Source: Brevibacillus brevis NBRC 100599 (GTDB taxonomy: Bacteria; Bacillota; Bacilli; Brevibacillales; Brevibacillaceae). From it: 64,000 nucleotides of DNA. The stretch lies in NCBI RefSeq assembly GCF_000010165.1, contig NC_012491.1, positions 1,730,001 through 1,794,000 of the forward strand. Direction: 5' to 3'. The notes below the pieces were generated by a model. That model had not been told where the DNA came from and made no database searches. It saw only the letters and a list, made by a program, of their open reading frames with translations. This document shows, piece after piece, positions 8,941-18,400 of the stretch; positions within the stretch are counted from its first letter, which is position 1, and each line of letters begins with the position of its first letter. The position numbers and the translations under genes are program-made.

Positions 8941-10182
8941 ATGGGGTTGATCGTGCAGAAATACGGAGGCACCTCTGTAGGTACCATTGAGCGAATTTTA
9001 CGAGTTGCGGATCGAATTATCAGCTATAAAGAGGAAGGGCATGATGTGGTAGTTGTTGTTTCTGCAATGGGGAAATCTACTGACGTGTTGGTAGACATGG
9101 CCAAGCAGATTAGCGCATACCCATCCGAGCGTGAAATGGATATGCTGCTGACCACGGGGGAGCAGGTATCGATCGCGCTTTTGTCGATGGCCTTGCATAC
9201 AAAAGGCTACGATGCCATTTCTCTTACGGGCTGGCAAGCTGGAATCACCACAGAGGCGATTCACGGAAGAGCACGGATCAAGCAGATTGATCCAGAGCGG
9301 ATTCAATCCGAGCTCGGTCGTGGTCGTGTGGTGATCGTGGCAGGATTCCAAGGGATCAGTGACGAAGGGGAAATTACGACGCTCGGCCGCGGTGGATCGG
9401 ATACATCTGCGGTTACACTCGCAGCCAGCTTGAACGCTGAGAAATGCGAAATCTTTACGGACGTGTCCGGGGTTTATACAGCTGATCCGCGAATGGTTCC
9501 AGCTGCGAGCAAGCTGGATACGATCTCGTATGATGAGATGCTGGAGCTGGCGAACCTCGGTGCAGGGGTTCTTCATCCTAGGTCAGTTGAGGCTGCGAAA
9601 AAATACAAGGTAAGGCTGGTCGTCCGCTCTAGCTTTACTGCCGAAGATGGTACGTACGTTGAGGAGGTTGCCAACATGGAAACAGGAAGAGTAGTAAGTG
9701 GAGTTGCACACGATGAAGATGTAGCCAAAATCACGGTTGTCGGCATGCCTGCCAAGGTCGGGACACTCTCCCGTCTGTTCAATACGCTGGCGGACAATCA
9801 GGTGAACGTCGATATTATTATCCAAAGCTCTTATGATGCTACTGTTACAAATATTTCTTTTACAGTTGCAGCGGATGACCTGAAAAAAGCACTGGATACG
9901 CTGGACAGAAACAAAGAAGAGCTTGGCTTTGAAAAAGTCGATTTCGAGGAAAGCTTGACCAAAGTATCCATTGTCGGCTCTGGAATGATCAACAATCCAG
10001 GGGTAGCTGCCGAAATGTTCCGCGTTCTGGCAGAAAAAGAAATTTCTATTAAAATGGTATCAACTTCTGATATCAAGGTTTCTTGCGTCATTCCAGCAGC
10101 TTTGACAGAGCTGGCTGTTCGCAGTCTTCATTCGGCCTATGGTCTGGATGTTGAGGAAACCGCGGTTGTGCACGGAGTATAA
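8941..10182 (+). CDS. lysC: Aspartate kinase (lysine-sensitive type)
   Basis: A 413-residue aspartokinase that phosphorylates L-aspartate, the first step towards lysine, diaminopimelate, threonine and methionine. The N-terminus has IVQKYGGTSVG, the active site GRGGSDTSA, and FTDVSGVYTADPR; two ACT regulatory domains follow from about residue 260 to the end. Control by a lysine riboswitch and the B. subtilis synteny identify it with aspartokinase II. AAGGGAGAG precedes the ATG at 8941. A second internal start at codon 246 probably makes a separate regulatory subunit. Confidence 0.97.
   Translation: MGLIVQKYGGTSVGTIERILRVADRIISYKEEGHDVVVVVSAMGKSTDVLVDMAKQISAYPSEREMDMLLTTGEQVSIALLSMALHTKGYDAISLTGWQAGITTEAIHGRARIKQIDPERIQSELGRGRVVIVAGFQGISDEGEITTLGRGGSDTSAVTLAASLNAEKCEIFTDVSGVYTADPRMVPAASKLDTISYDEMLELANLGAGVLHPRSVEAAKKYKVRLVVRSSFTAEDGTYVEEVANMETGRVVSGVAHDEDVAKITVVGMPAKVGTLSRLFNTLADNQVNVDIIIQSSYDATVTNISFTVAADDLKKALDTLDRNKEELGFEKVDFEESLTKVSIVGSGMINNPGVAAEMFRVLAEKEISIKMVSTSDIKVSCVIPAALTELAVRSLHSAYGLDVEETAVVHGV
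9661..10182 (+). other. Internal translation start for the aspartokinase beta subunit
   Basis: Inside lysC an in-frame ATG (9676, codon 246) has a near-ideal GAGGAGG (9661-9667) 8 bases upstream. Initiation here would give a 168-residue protein made only of the two ACT domains. B. subtilis aspartokinase II is known to make its beta subunit from the same kind of internal start in lysC, so an alpha2-beta2 enzyme is inferred. Confidence 0.75.
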
Positions 10183-10189
10183 AAAGATA

Positions 10190-10230
10190 GATGCTCCCTC
10201 TCCCTTCTTATAGGTAGAGGGGGCATTTTG
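10190..10230 (+). terminator. Terminator between convergent lysC and yslB
   Basis: ATGCTCCCTCT and AGAGGGGGCAT pair around a short loop and are followed by TTTTG. It lies between the stop codons of the convergent lysC and yslB genes. Confidence 0.75.
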
Positions 10231-10231
10231 T

Positions 10232-10684
10232 TCATGACGCCACTTGTACAGAGATGCGTATGTCTGAAGGGCTTTCCATTTCGATTTTGCTGAACGCTTC
10301 TTTTTCTTTCCACTGCTCAATCATACCTGCGATGATCCCGGCTTCAAAGGAAAGACTGCAACCTAGTCTTTCTATAGACTGATAGCTAAAAATGGAATGA
10401 TTGAGTGAATAGACGATCGTTTGCTCGTTCTCCTCGAGGACGTCTAGCTGACCTAATCCAAGCCGAATAAAAGGCATAATCGGGCCTGTTGCAGATTGAA
10501 TGGGGATTTGGCGACCCATATTTTTTCCTATCCAATAGAGAATATGGTTTTCACTATCGCCTAGCAGGGTGCTAGTAAGCGTTTCGCGTAGAAGATGATA
10601 GCCAAGATAGGGCATATTCATTCTCTCTGCATAGGGAATGGTCTCTGGCGGCAATAGTGCTGCAAGCTGATCCTTCTCTTTCAT
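10232..10684 (-). CDS. yslB: YslB family protein (DUF2507)
   Basis: A 150-residue cytoplasmic protein of the YslB/DUF2507 family, identified by its position between lysC and sdhC as in B. subtilis and by the pattern PYLGYHLLRETL, ILYWIGKNMGR and FEAGIIAGMIEQ. The fold is thought to resemble small-molecule-binding 4-vinyl-reductase-like domains, but no activity is established. A CAGGAGGG ribosome site lies 7 bases before the ATG at 10684. It is transcribed opposite to its neighbours as a single gene. Confidence 0.88.
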   Translation of the reverse strand: MKEKDQLAALLPPETIPYAERMNMPYLGYHLLRETLTSTLLGDSENHILYWIGKNMGRQIPIQSATGPIMPFIRLGLGQLDVLEENEQTIVYSLNHSIFSYQSIERLGCSLSFEAGIIAGMIEQWKEKEAFSKIEMESPSDIRISVQVAS

Positions 10685-10806
10685 ATGTGCTTCCCTCCTG
10701 TCTTTACTAGATTATGAGGAGGGACACGCATTCATGACATCGGAATAGAAAAAATAGCTGGACTAAACAAAGTTATTCTATCAATGTATTTAGTACATTG
10801 ATTGTC

Positions 10807-10835
10807 TTGACGCTCTGTGTCGACAAGAGTACAAT
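10807..10835 (+). promoter_or_regulatory. Probable sdhCAB promoter
   Basis: TTGACG (10807-10812) and TACAAT (10830-10835) are separated by exactly 17 bases, the best promoter match upstream of sdhC. It implies a leader of about 270 bases. Confidence 0.7.
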
Positions 10836-10839
10836 TGGA

Positions 10840-11112
10840 TTTGGTCATAGTTTTGCCCAACTTTTTCTCGTATTTTGACACATTCCGACAAATTCATTTG
10901 ATCTAGTGAACGCAGTCATTTTGTGAACAGCGTCAAGATCCCGTTCATAAAATGATCGTGGTGGTTTTGCTATGTCTAATGGGTGAGGCAATGGGTTAGG
11001 ATATTGGGGAAAGGTCTATCAAAACGGTCGAAGCCGTTTTGGACCGCTTGCGGTGATGCTTGACGTTTTTCACAAAATTGAGAGTTACATACATTGAAAG
11101 GGGGACCATTGT
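10840..11112 (+). promoter_or_regulatory. Long structured 5' leader of sdhCAB
   Basis: The leader has an inverted repeat TCATTTTGTGAAC (10916-10928) with GTTCATAAAATGA (10943-10955), which pairs along 13 bases with one G-T. A second hairpin AAAACGG (11021-11027) pairs with CCGTTTT (11034-11040), and a small ACCGC/GCGGT stem follows at 11043-11054. No terminator-type T-run was seen. A post-transcriptional or redox-linked role is only a guess; TTGTGA at 10921 resembles one half of a Rex or Fnr site without a matching second half. Confidence 0.5.
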
Positions 11113-11724
11113 ATGGCGAAAGGCCATAGCTTTCTCAGTCACAAGCTCCACTCACTTCTTGGTTTGTTTCCGATCGGGCTCTTCCTGCTGTTTCACTTGA
11201 CAGCTAACTACCAAGCGACCCGTGGAGCCGAAGCTTTTAATCAAACAGTTGGTTTGATTGAAAATGTTCCATTCGTATTGGTGCTTGAATTTGTTTTCAT
11301 CTACCTCCCGATCCTGTTTCACGCTATTTACGGTATCTACATTGCGTTCCAAGCAAAGCAAAACGTAGGGAACTTCGGCTACTTCCGAAACCAAATGTTC
11401 TTGTGGCAACGTGTTACAGGAGTCATTACCCTCATTTTTATCGTTTGGCACGTTTGGGAAACCCGTATCCAAAAAGCAATGGGTGCACACGTGGATTTTG
11501 ACATGATGGCAAACATTTTGAGCAGTCCTGCAATGATCGTATTCTACACTATCGGGATTATTAGCACGACTTTCCACTTCTCCAACGGACTGTGGTCGTT
11601 CCTGGTTCACTGGGGAATTACAGTTGGGCCGCGTTCCCAGCGCATTGCAACATTCCTGACTTTGGGCGTATTCGTAATTGTAACCTTCATCGGCTTGCGT
11701 GCGATGTCGGCTTTCATTTTGTAG
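11113..11724 (+). CDS. sdhC: Succinate dehydrogenase cytochrome b558 subunit
   Basis: A 203-residue integral membrane protein with five hydrophobic helices, the di-heme anchor of the Bacillus-type succinate:menaquinone reductase. Heme-ligand histidines are expected among the conserved positions such as FLSHKLHS near the N-terminus, LFHAIYG, FIVWHVWET and TTFHFSNGLW. Length matches B. subtilis SdhC. AAAGGGGG lies 6-7 bases before the ATG. It is the first gene of sdhCAB, and sdhA starts 19 bases after its stop. Confidence 0.96.
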   Translation: MAKGHSFLSHKLHSLLGLFPIGLFLLFHLTANYQATRGAEAFNQTVGLIENVPFVLVLEFVFIYLPILFHAIYGIYIAFQAKQNVGNFGYFRNQMFLWQRVTGVITLIFIVWHVWETRIQKAMGAHVDFDMMANILSSPAMIVFYTIGIISTTFHFSNGLWSFLVHWGITVGPRSQRIATFLTLGVFVIVTFIGLRAMSAFIL

Positions 11725-11743
11725 GGATAGGGGGACAAAACAC

Positions 11744-13501
11744 ATGGCAAAAGGTAAACTGATCATTGTCGGTGGAGGTTTGGCCGGCTTGATGGCTACC
11801 ATCAAAGCAGCAGAAAAAGGCGTTCCTGTTCAGCTGTTCTCCCTGGTTCCGGTAAAACGTTCCCACTCTGTCTGTGCGCAGGGCGGTATTAACGGAGCGG
11901 TAAATACCAAAGGGGAAGGCGACTCCACATGGGAGCACTTCGACGATACAGTATATGGCGGAGACTTCTTGGCAAACCAACCGCCAGTTAAAGCAATGTG
12001 CGATGCAGCACCTGGCATCATCTATATGTTGGACCGTATGGGCGTTATGTTTAACCGTACGCCAGAAGGTCTGTTGGACTTCCGTCGTTTCGGGGGAACC
12101 AAGCATCACCGTACCGCTTTTGCGGGTGCGACAACTGGACAACAGCTTTTGTACGCATTGGACGAACAAGTACGCCGTTATGAAGCTGAAGGTCTGGTAA
12201 CCAAGTACGAATATTGGGATTTCCTCGGAGCCGTTTTGGACGATACAGGAACCTGTCGCGGGATTACTGCACAGAACATGCGTTCCGGTGAAATTCAATC
12301 CTTCCGTGCGGATGCCGTTATTTTGGCAACAGGCGGACCTGGTATCATCTTCGGTAAATCGACGAACTCGATTATCAATACTGGTACAGCAGCATCTGCG
12401 GCGTACCAACAAGGGGTTATCTACTCCAATGGTGAGATGATCCAAATTCACCCAACTGCAATCCCGGGCGACGACAAGCTGCGTCTGATGTCCGAGTCTG
12501 CTCGTGGTGAGGGTGGTCGTGTATGGACGTACAGAGACGGTAAGCCTTGGTACTTCCTGGAAGATAAATACCCTGCTTACGGAAACCTGGTTCCGCGTGA
12601 CATCGCGACTCGCGAAATCTTCTCTGTTTGCGTAGATATGAAGCTGGGTATCAACGGCGAAAACATGGTATACCTCGACCTGTCCCACAAAGATCCAAAA
12701 GAACTGGATGTAAAATTGGGCGGTATTATCGAGATTTACGAAAAATTTGTTGGGGATGACCCACGTAAAGTTCCAATGAAGATTTTCCCTGCGGTTCACT
12801 ACTCCATGGGTGGTATGTGGGTAGACTACAACCAAATGACCAATATCCCTGGTTTGTTTGCAGCAGGTGAGTGCGATTACTCTCAGCACGGTGCAAACCG
12901 TTTGGGTGCGAACTCCCTCTTGTCCGCGATCTATGGTGGTATGGTAGCAGGTCCAAAAGCGATCGAGTACATCAATGGCTTGAACCAATCCTCTGATGAC
13001 CTGTCTTCCACGCTCTTCGACGGCTTCACAAGCAAAGAGCAAGCGAAATATGACAGCATCCTGAAAATGGACGGAACAGAAAATGCTTACCTGATCCACA
13101 AGGAACTGGGTGAGTGGATGACTGACAACGTAACGGTAGTACGTTACAACGACCGTCTGCAAAAAACGGATGATAAGATCGTTGAACTGATGGAACGCTA
13201 CAAGAAAATCAACATCAACGATACAAATAAATGGAGCAACTCTGGTGCGGCGTTTACCCGTCATCTGTGGAACATGCTCGCACTGTCCCGCGCGATCACA
13301 ATTGGTGCGCTCAAGCGCGACGAGAGCCGCGGTGCTCACTACAAGCCTGACTTCCCTGAGCGTGATGACGAAAACTTCATGAAGACGACAATGGCGAAGT
13401 TCAATGCTGAAACGACTGCGCCTGAAATCTACTATGAAGACATCGACGTATCCCTGATCGCACCACGTAAACGTGACTATACGTCTGACAAGAAGCATTA
13501 A
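11744..13501 (+). CDS. sdhA: Succinate dehydrogenase flavoprotein subunit
   Basis: A 585-residue peripheral flavoprotein that oxidises succinate to fumarate. The dinucleotide fold IIVGGGLAGLMATIKAAEKG starts near residue 5, and HSVCAQGGINGA contains the histidine expected to carry covalent FAD. The catalytic region includes HPTAIPG and SESARGEGGRVW, and YSMGGMWVDY with GANRLGANSLLSAIYGG completes the FAD and substrate site. The ATG at 11744 has AGGGGG upstream; longer in-frame versions reach back into sdhC. It is translated between sdhC and sdhB in one operon. Confidence 0.97.
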   Translation: MAKGKLIIVGGGLAGLMATIKAAEKGVPVQLFSLVPVKRSHSVCAQGGINGAVNTKGEGDSTWEHFDDTVYGGDFLANQPPVKAMCDAAPGIIYMLDRMGVMFNRTPEGLLDFRRFGGTKHHRTAFAGATTGQQLLYALDEQVRRYEAEGLVTKYEYWDFLGAVLDDTGTCRGITAQNMRSGEIQSFRADAVILATGGPGIIFGKSTNSIINTGTAASAAYQQGVIYSNGEMIQIHPTAIPGDDKLRLMSESARGEGGRVWTYRDGKPWYFLEDKYPAYGNLVPRDIATREIFSVCVDMKLGINGENMVYLDLSHKDPKELDVKLGGIIEIYEKFVGDDPRKVPMKIFPAVHYSMGGMWVDYNQMTNIPGLFAAGECDYSQHGANRLGANSLLSAIYGGMVAGPKAIEYINGLNQSSDDLSSTLFDGFTSKEQAKYDSILKMDGTENAYLIHKELGEWMTDNVTVVRYNDRLQKTDDKIVELMERYKKININDTNKWSNSGAAFTRHLWNMLALSRAITIGALKRDESRGAHYKPDFPERDDENFMKTTMAKFNAETTAPEIYYEDIDVSLIAPRKRDYTSDKKH

Positions 13502-13519
13502 GAGAGGAGGAAACTGATC

Positions 13520-14269
13520 ATGGCAGAAAAATTGATTCATTTGATTATCACTCGTCAAGATAGCCCTGACAGCACTCCGTACAAGGAAGAGTTCAAAATC
13601 CCTTACCGTCCTGGTATGAACGTGATCAGTGCTTTGATGGAGATCCAACGTAATCCACTCAACGCACAAGGTCAAAAAACGTCTCCAGTTAACTGGGAAT
13701 CGAACTGCTTGGAAGAAGTATGCGGTGCGTGCTCGATGGTTATTAACGGAAGACCACGTCAAGCGTGCTCGGCACTGGTAGATAAACTGGAACAGCCGAT
13801 TCGTCTTGAGCCAATGAGCACCTTCCCTGTACAGCGTGACTTGTCGATTGACCGCAGTCGCATGTTCGATGCGCTGAAGCGCGTAAAAGCGTGGGTTCCA
13901 ATCGATGGTACGCATGATCTGGGACCTGGTCCTCGCATGCCGGAAGTGGAGCGTCAATGGGCGTACGAGCTTTCGAAGTGCATGACGTGCGGTGTTTGCT
14001 TGGAAGCTTGCCCGAACGTGAATGCGAAGTCTGACTTCATCGGTCCGTTCGCAATTTCGCAGGTTCGTCTGTTCAACCAGCATCCAACGGGTATGATGAA
14101 CAAGCATGAGCGTCTGGAAGCTTTGATGGAAGATGGCGGTATCGGTGATTGCGGTAACTCGCAAAACTGCGTACAAGCATGTCCAAAAGGCATTCCGCTG
14201 ACAACCTCGATCGCTCACATGAACAAAGAAACAACTAAACATGCAGTGAAGAAGTTCTTCTTCTCCTAA
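13520..14269 (+). CDS. sdhB: Succinate dehydrogenase iron-sulfur subunit
   Basis: A 249-residue iron-sulfur protein that wires the flavin of SdhA to the hemes of SdhC. The N-terminal ferredoxin domain has CLEEVCGACSMVINGRPRQAC for the [2Fe-2S] cluster; the C-terminal domain has CMTCGVCLEACPN and CVQACPKG for the [4Fe-4S] and [3Fe-4S] clusters. AGAGGAGGAAAC precedes the ATG. It ends the operon, followed by a strong terminator. Confidence 0.97.
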   Translation: MAEKLIHLIITRQDSPDSTPYKEEFKIPYRPGMNVISALMEIQRNPLNAQGQKTSPVNWESNCLEEVCGACSMVINGRPRQACSALVDKLEQPIRLEPMSTFPVQRDLSIDRSRMFDALKRVKAWVPIDGTHDLGPGPRMPEVERQWAYELSKCMTCGVCLEACPNVNAKSDFIGPFAISQVRLFNQHPTGMMNKHERLEALMEDGGIGDCGNSQNCVQACPKGIPLTTSIAHMNKETTKHAVKKFFFS

Positions 14270-14282
14270 TTGTTTGCAATAG

Positions 14283-14322
14283 AAAAGGCGTGCACCGGTG
14301 ATCCGGAATGCACGCCTTTTTT
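14283..14322 (+). terminator. Terminator of sdhCAB
   Basis: AAGGCGTGCA and TGCACGCCTT form a 10-base stem with a 12-base loop containing a smaller CCGG-type pairing, then TTTTTT. Confidence 0.92.
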
Positions 14323-14554
14323 CAGTTACATGTCGCTGTAGTGGAGAGAAGAATATTTCCAGGCTAGGCTCCAGGCTCCGTCCTGCTGGGGCTGAGACTG
14401 TCCGCTCCGAAGGGATTCGCGGGGAAACGCAAAAGTCGTAGCCGCTTCGTCGTATGGGCACGGTTGCGTTTCTGTTGCCCGCGAATCACTTCTCCGCTCG
14501 GTAGGACTCCACAAGTCGCTACGCCTGGAAATATTCTTCTCTGTCGTAACTGAA
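14321..14554. repeat. Large self-complementary element 1
   Basis: Three sets of inverted arms are nested: TTCAGTTAC (14321-14329) with 14546-14554; a perfect 20-base arm at 14345-14364 (AGAGAAGAATATTTCCAGGC) with 14523-14542; and inner arms GATTCGCGGG (14414-14423) with 14478-14487 plus AAACGCAA (14425-14432) with 14464-14471. The whole 234-base block would fold into one branched hairpin. No convincing reading frame was found. It could be a miniature mobile element or a structured RNA. Confidence 0.75.
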
Positions 14555-14609
14555 GACATTTTTCCTTCTTTTAAGGCTTTTAAAACTCGTTTAACACGGA
14601 AAGCTCGTA

Positions 14610-14811
14610 GAGAAAACAGGAGAAAACAGCGAAGATCTTAGGGACACCGACCGAGACGCAATGCAAAAAGCGAAACACGCCCTTAAGCGGCCACCTCTGA
14701 AAAACATCCTGAGGATACCACTTTGGCCGCGGTTTCGCTTTTTACATGGAGTCGTGCAGTTAATCCCCCAGGGGGTGGCCCTAGAAGCTAAGCGTTTTCT
14801 CCTGTTTTCTC
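14610..14811. repeat. Large self-complementary element 2
   Basis: A perfect 18-base arm at 14610-14627 (GAGAAAACAGGAGAAAAC) pairs with 14794-14811. Pairing continues inward imperfectly, then again through GCAAAAAGCGAAAC with GTTTCGCTTTTTAC, GCGGCCA with TGGCCGC, and CCTC with GAGG near the tip. The block of about 200 bases is one long hairpin. Its sequence differs from element 1. No reading frame was recognised. The two elements lie in tandem between sdhB and the minus-strand marR gene. Confidence 0.72.
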
Positions 14812-14839
14812 CCCACCACAACAGCAACGTACAAGGAGT

Positions 14840-15283
14840 TTATTCACTCGCCTCGATAACCGCCGCCATTGCCAGCTTTTCAAAGATGCTAACGAAGTGC
14901 TGAAGTTCATCCTCACTGAGGTGAGAAAACATTTTATTTAGTTGTTCTCTCCGATTCTGCTTGGCTACTTGCAGAATTTTTTTGCCAGAATCACGCAAGC
15001 TGATGTAAACAACTCGGCGATCTTCATCATCACGATCACGGGCGACGAAGCCGTGTTTATCCAAACGGTCGACCATTGCTGTGATTGCGCTTGGTTTGAC
15101 CCCCATTGATTCAGCCAACTCTCCAACCGTGCATTTTTCCTTCTGTTCCAACTGATGAAGAATGTAGAATTGGGGGCCAGTTAAACCAGAGACAGGTTCG
15201 GCTAATTGTGTTCCCATCGTGCGCATAATGGTACGAAACGCCTCCTGCAAGCGCTCAAGCGTATCTGTAGAGGGGGAGGGCAT
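14840..15283 (-). CDS. MarR family transcriptional regulator
   Basis: A 147-residue winged-helix repressor-type protein. The DNA-binding core reads TVGELAESMGVKPSAITAMVDRLDKHGFVARDRDDEDRR in segments, with the typical wing DRDDEDRRVVYI; flanking helices form the dimer interface. AAGGAGATG precedes the ATG at 15283. A 25-base palindrome lies 57 bases upstream, between this gene and the divergent protease gene, so it probably controls itself and perhaps the protease. It sits where B. subtilis has ysmB near gerE, but orthology is only inferred. No ligand can be read from the sequence. Confidence 0.9.
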   Translation of the reverse strand: MPSPSTDTLERLQEAFRTIMRTMGTQLAEPVSGLTGPQFYILHQLEQKEKCTVGELAESMGVKPSAITAMVDRLDKHGFVARDRDDEDRRVVYISLRDSGKKILQVAKQNRREQLNKMFSHLSEDELQHFVSIFEKLAMAAVIEASE

Positions 15284-15339
15284 GCTCGTATCATCTCCTT
15301 ATTTGATCTATTTCTTCGAGAAAGGGAATATTTGATATG

Positions 15340-15364
15340 CAATATTTAACGCAATTAAATATTG
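15340..15364. promoter_or_regulatory. Palindromic operator in the marR-protease intergenic region
   Basis: Perfect 10-base arms CAATATTTAA and TTAAATATTG are separated by CGCAA. Size, AT-rich arms and position between divergent genes fit a MarR dimer site. Confidence 0.75.
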
Positions 15365-15472
15365 GCTGAAATTACTTCGTTTGTCAACCTTCGCGAAAAG
15401 AAGGGAATACCCAAGCCATTCCTAGTGAAAACTGAAAACATAATGGAATGACTTCCAGCAAGGGGGCAAACG

Positions 15473-18400
15473 ATGAAGAAAAAGGTATGCAGCATTGGAT
15501 TGATATTGGCTTTGCTTCCCGCAACGACTGTCAGCACAACAGCGTTTGAAGGAACGGCGACCATTCGTACGCAGATTTTGCAGGATCTCGCGGAAATGCA
15601 CGAGCCATTACATACAGGCAAGGCGGACAAGGAATATAAAACGACGGCAGATGAATGGCAACGACAAGAACTACTACTGCGAGGTGAGCAATTAAAATCT
15701 GCGCCTGTCGATTCGCTGGAAATGATTGAGGCGACGAAGGCTTGGGAGGAAGCGGGGGTAAAAGGGGAAGGGATGCTCGTTTCGGTGATCGATACGGGAA
15801 TCAATCCGCGCCACCCCGATTTACCTGCCCCACATGATAAGCGTTCAGCCATGCAAAAGTCAGGCTCTTCCCAGAAGGTGATTCCTGGCTTTAACTGGGC
15901 TGACCGTACGCAAACAACGGAAGACGTATCGGAATCTCAGCATGGTATCCATGTTGCGGGAATTATTGGTGCGAACGGAAAAGTAAAAGGGGTTGCACCT
16001 GAAGCCCAGCTCATCAGCCAAAAGGTATTTTCCAATTATCAAAGCGAGGTTCCTGGGCTAGGTGAATCGATTTTATTTGCGATCAATGATTCTATTACGA
16101 AAAAAGCAGATGTGATCAATTTGAGTCTCGGTTCCTCTGCGGGTTATGTAGATGAAACAAATGTGGAGCAAATGGCAGTGAAGCGAGCAGTCGATAGTGG
16201 GATCGTAGTAGTGGCAGCCGCCGGCAATGATGCGTATTTCGGCAGTGATAAGGTACGAGCACAGAATCCGGATATCGCCATGATCGGTTCTCCAGGCTTG
16301 AGTCCTGATGCGTTTTCAGTTGCTTCTATTAACGCAACAGCACTGGCTGGTTATAGCTTCACGGTGCAAGGGGTACCCGGTATGGAGAAAGTCGTGTATT
16401 TATCGGGCTATGTGGAAGGCGGGGGTGCAATAAACCCAGTCATGACGCTGATGAAGCCGTATCCGCTCGTCTATATGGGGAAAGGGAAGAAGGAAGACTA
16501 CAATGTTTCCGTAAAAGATAAAGTGGTATTGCTCGAGCGAGGTGACATTTCATTTGACGAAAAGCTACGTCTAGCCAAAGAAGCAGGAGCTGTTGGTGCC
16601 GTCATCTACAACAATGAAATGGGACCACTGATTATCAGTGCGGAGCACGCCAAACAAATCCCGGCTGTTTCTATTTTGAAGCACATGGGCGAGCAAATGG
16701 CACAAGCGATTAAAAAAGGCAAGAAGGTGACGGTCTCCTTTAACGGTGAATATGGACAAAATCCAATGCCTTATCCCGACGGAGGAACAATCTCGGCTTT
16801 TTCATCATGGGGACCAACGCCCGATTTGCAGTTCAAGCCGGAGATTGCAGCTCCAGGCGGGGGCATCCTGTCACTCACGCGAGAGTCTGAATATGCCGTG
16901 AAAAGTGGCACCTCAATGGCAACGCCACATGTGGCAGGCGGGATGGCATTGCTGAAGCAAGGCTATCTCAAGCAAGGGCGGAACCTGCAAGGCAGGTCGC
17001 TTGTCAATACGTTAAAGGCTGCGGCCATGAATACAGCAGAACCGATTATCGATCCGCAAATCAGCGTACCAGCAGCGGATAAAGAGAAAGCAAAAAAAGT
17101 ACCTTACAGTCCACGTGTTCAAGGGGCAGGGTTGATGCAAACCGCAAAAGCGATCAAGACTCCAGCCATCGTTGTGACTGCAAAAGGAAAAGCAGGTGTC
17201 TCGTTAGGCGAGATCGGGAATTCAACGACCTTTTCTCTGTTTATTAATAACAAGTTTGGCAAAAAGCCGATTACGTATCAGCTGCAAAATGAGTTTGGTG
17301 TCTTGACTGACTTGCGCAAGAATGGGCTCAACATGCTAACGGATACTCTTTTCGAGGGGGCAGAACTGCAATTTTCCGCCCCGAAGATTACCGTTGCGCC
17401 AGGGAAGTTAGAGGAAGTGAAGGTAACGCTTACGATACCGCCAGGCTCCGCACGCAATCAATTTGCAGAAGGATTTATTTCCTTTCAACCAGATGATAAA
17501 GAGCTGCCTACGTTGCGTACGCCGTTTTATGGCTTTTACGGCGATTGGGATGAGCCAAGGATTATGGATCAGCCTGTATGGGAGGCAGAAAGTCAGGAAA
17601 AACGAACAGGTGTCAAGACAAGCTGGTATCACGATAAACGCAATGACAAGTGGCGCTACCGGGATTATCTAGGAGTGACAGGTGTCAGAGCCGATGGCGG
17701 CGCGAAAATCGACCCCAATCATATCGCCTTTTCACCAAACGGGGATGGGCATTACGATGTCGCTGCTCCTTCAATTACATTTTTGCGCAATGCCCGTCAT
17801 ATTATCGTCGAAGTAACCGATCAGTCAGGCAAGCCGATTCGCACTCTTGTACGCGATGAAAAGGTGAGCAAGTACGACCAATCCAAGCTGGGGACTCCAT
17901 ACTATTATACGGAAAGGGAAGCGTGGAGCTGGGACGGAAAGATCTTTTCACCACAAAAAGGCGCCTACATACAGGCACCTGATGGACAGTACCACTTCTC
18001 CATTAAGGCCAAAATAGACGACCGCAATGCAAATTGGCAATCAATGACACTCCCCATCCGCGTGGATACAAAAGCTCCTGTGATTACAGCTTCTGTGTCA
18101 GGTAACCGGGTTCAATGGAGTAGCCGTGATAAAGATATCCAGGCCTATTTCCTTTATGTAAACGGAAAAAGGGTAGGAGGCCCCTATTCTCCAAAAGTGT
18201 CCAGCACACTTATTAATCAGCCGGATAAAAAAATGAGTGTGGTAGCGCATGATTACGCGGGGAATATCAGTGTGGCACATATAAACGGGAAAAGCGACAG
18301 CACCCCGCCCTTTGTGGAGTTCCCGGATGATTTGTTTCCTTATTTGAAAATATCCAAGCAGCCAGACGTGGCCTTCAGGGGCAAAGTAACAGGCGAGGAT

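Noticed and set aside
10875..10903. TTGACA upstream of sdhC as an alternative promoter
   Set aside because: No acceptable -10 box lies 16-18 bases downstream; the promoter at 10807 is better.
10921..10938. TTGTGA-N6-TCAAGA as a Rex or Fnr site before sdhC
   Set aside because: Only one half matches; the second half lacks TCACA.
11714..14461. Very long open frame (915 codons) on the minus strand opposite sdhA and sdhB
   Set aside because: It is antisense to two conserved genes with clear motifs, has no ribosome site and odd composition; a shadow of codon bias.
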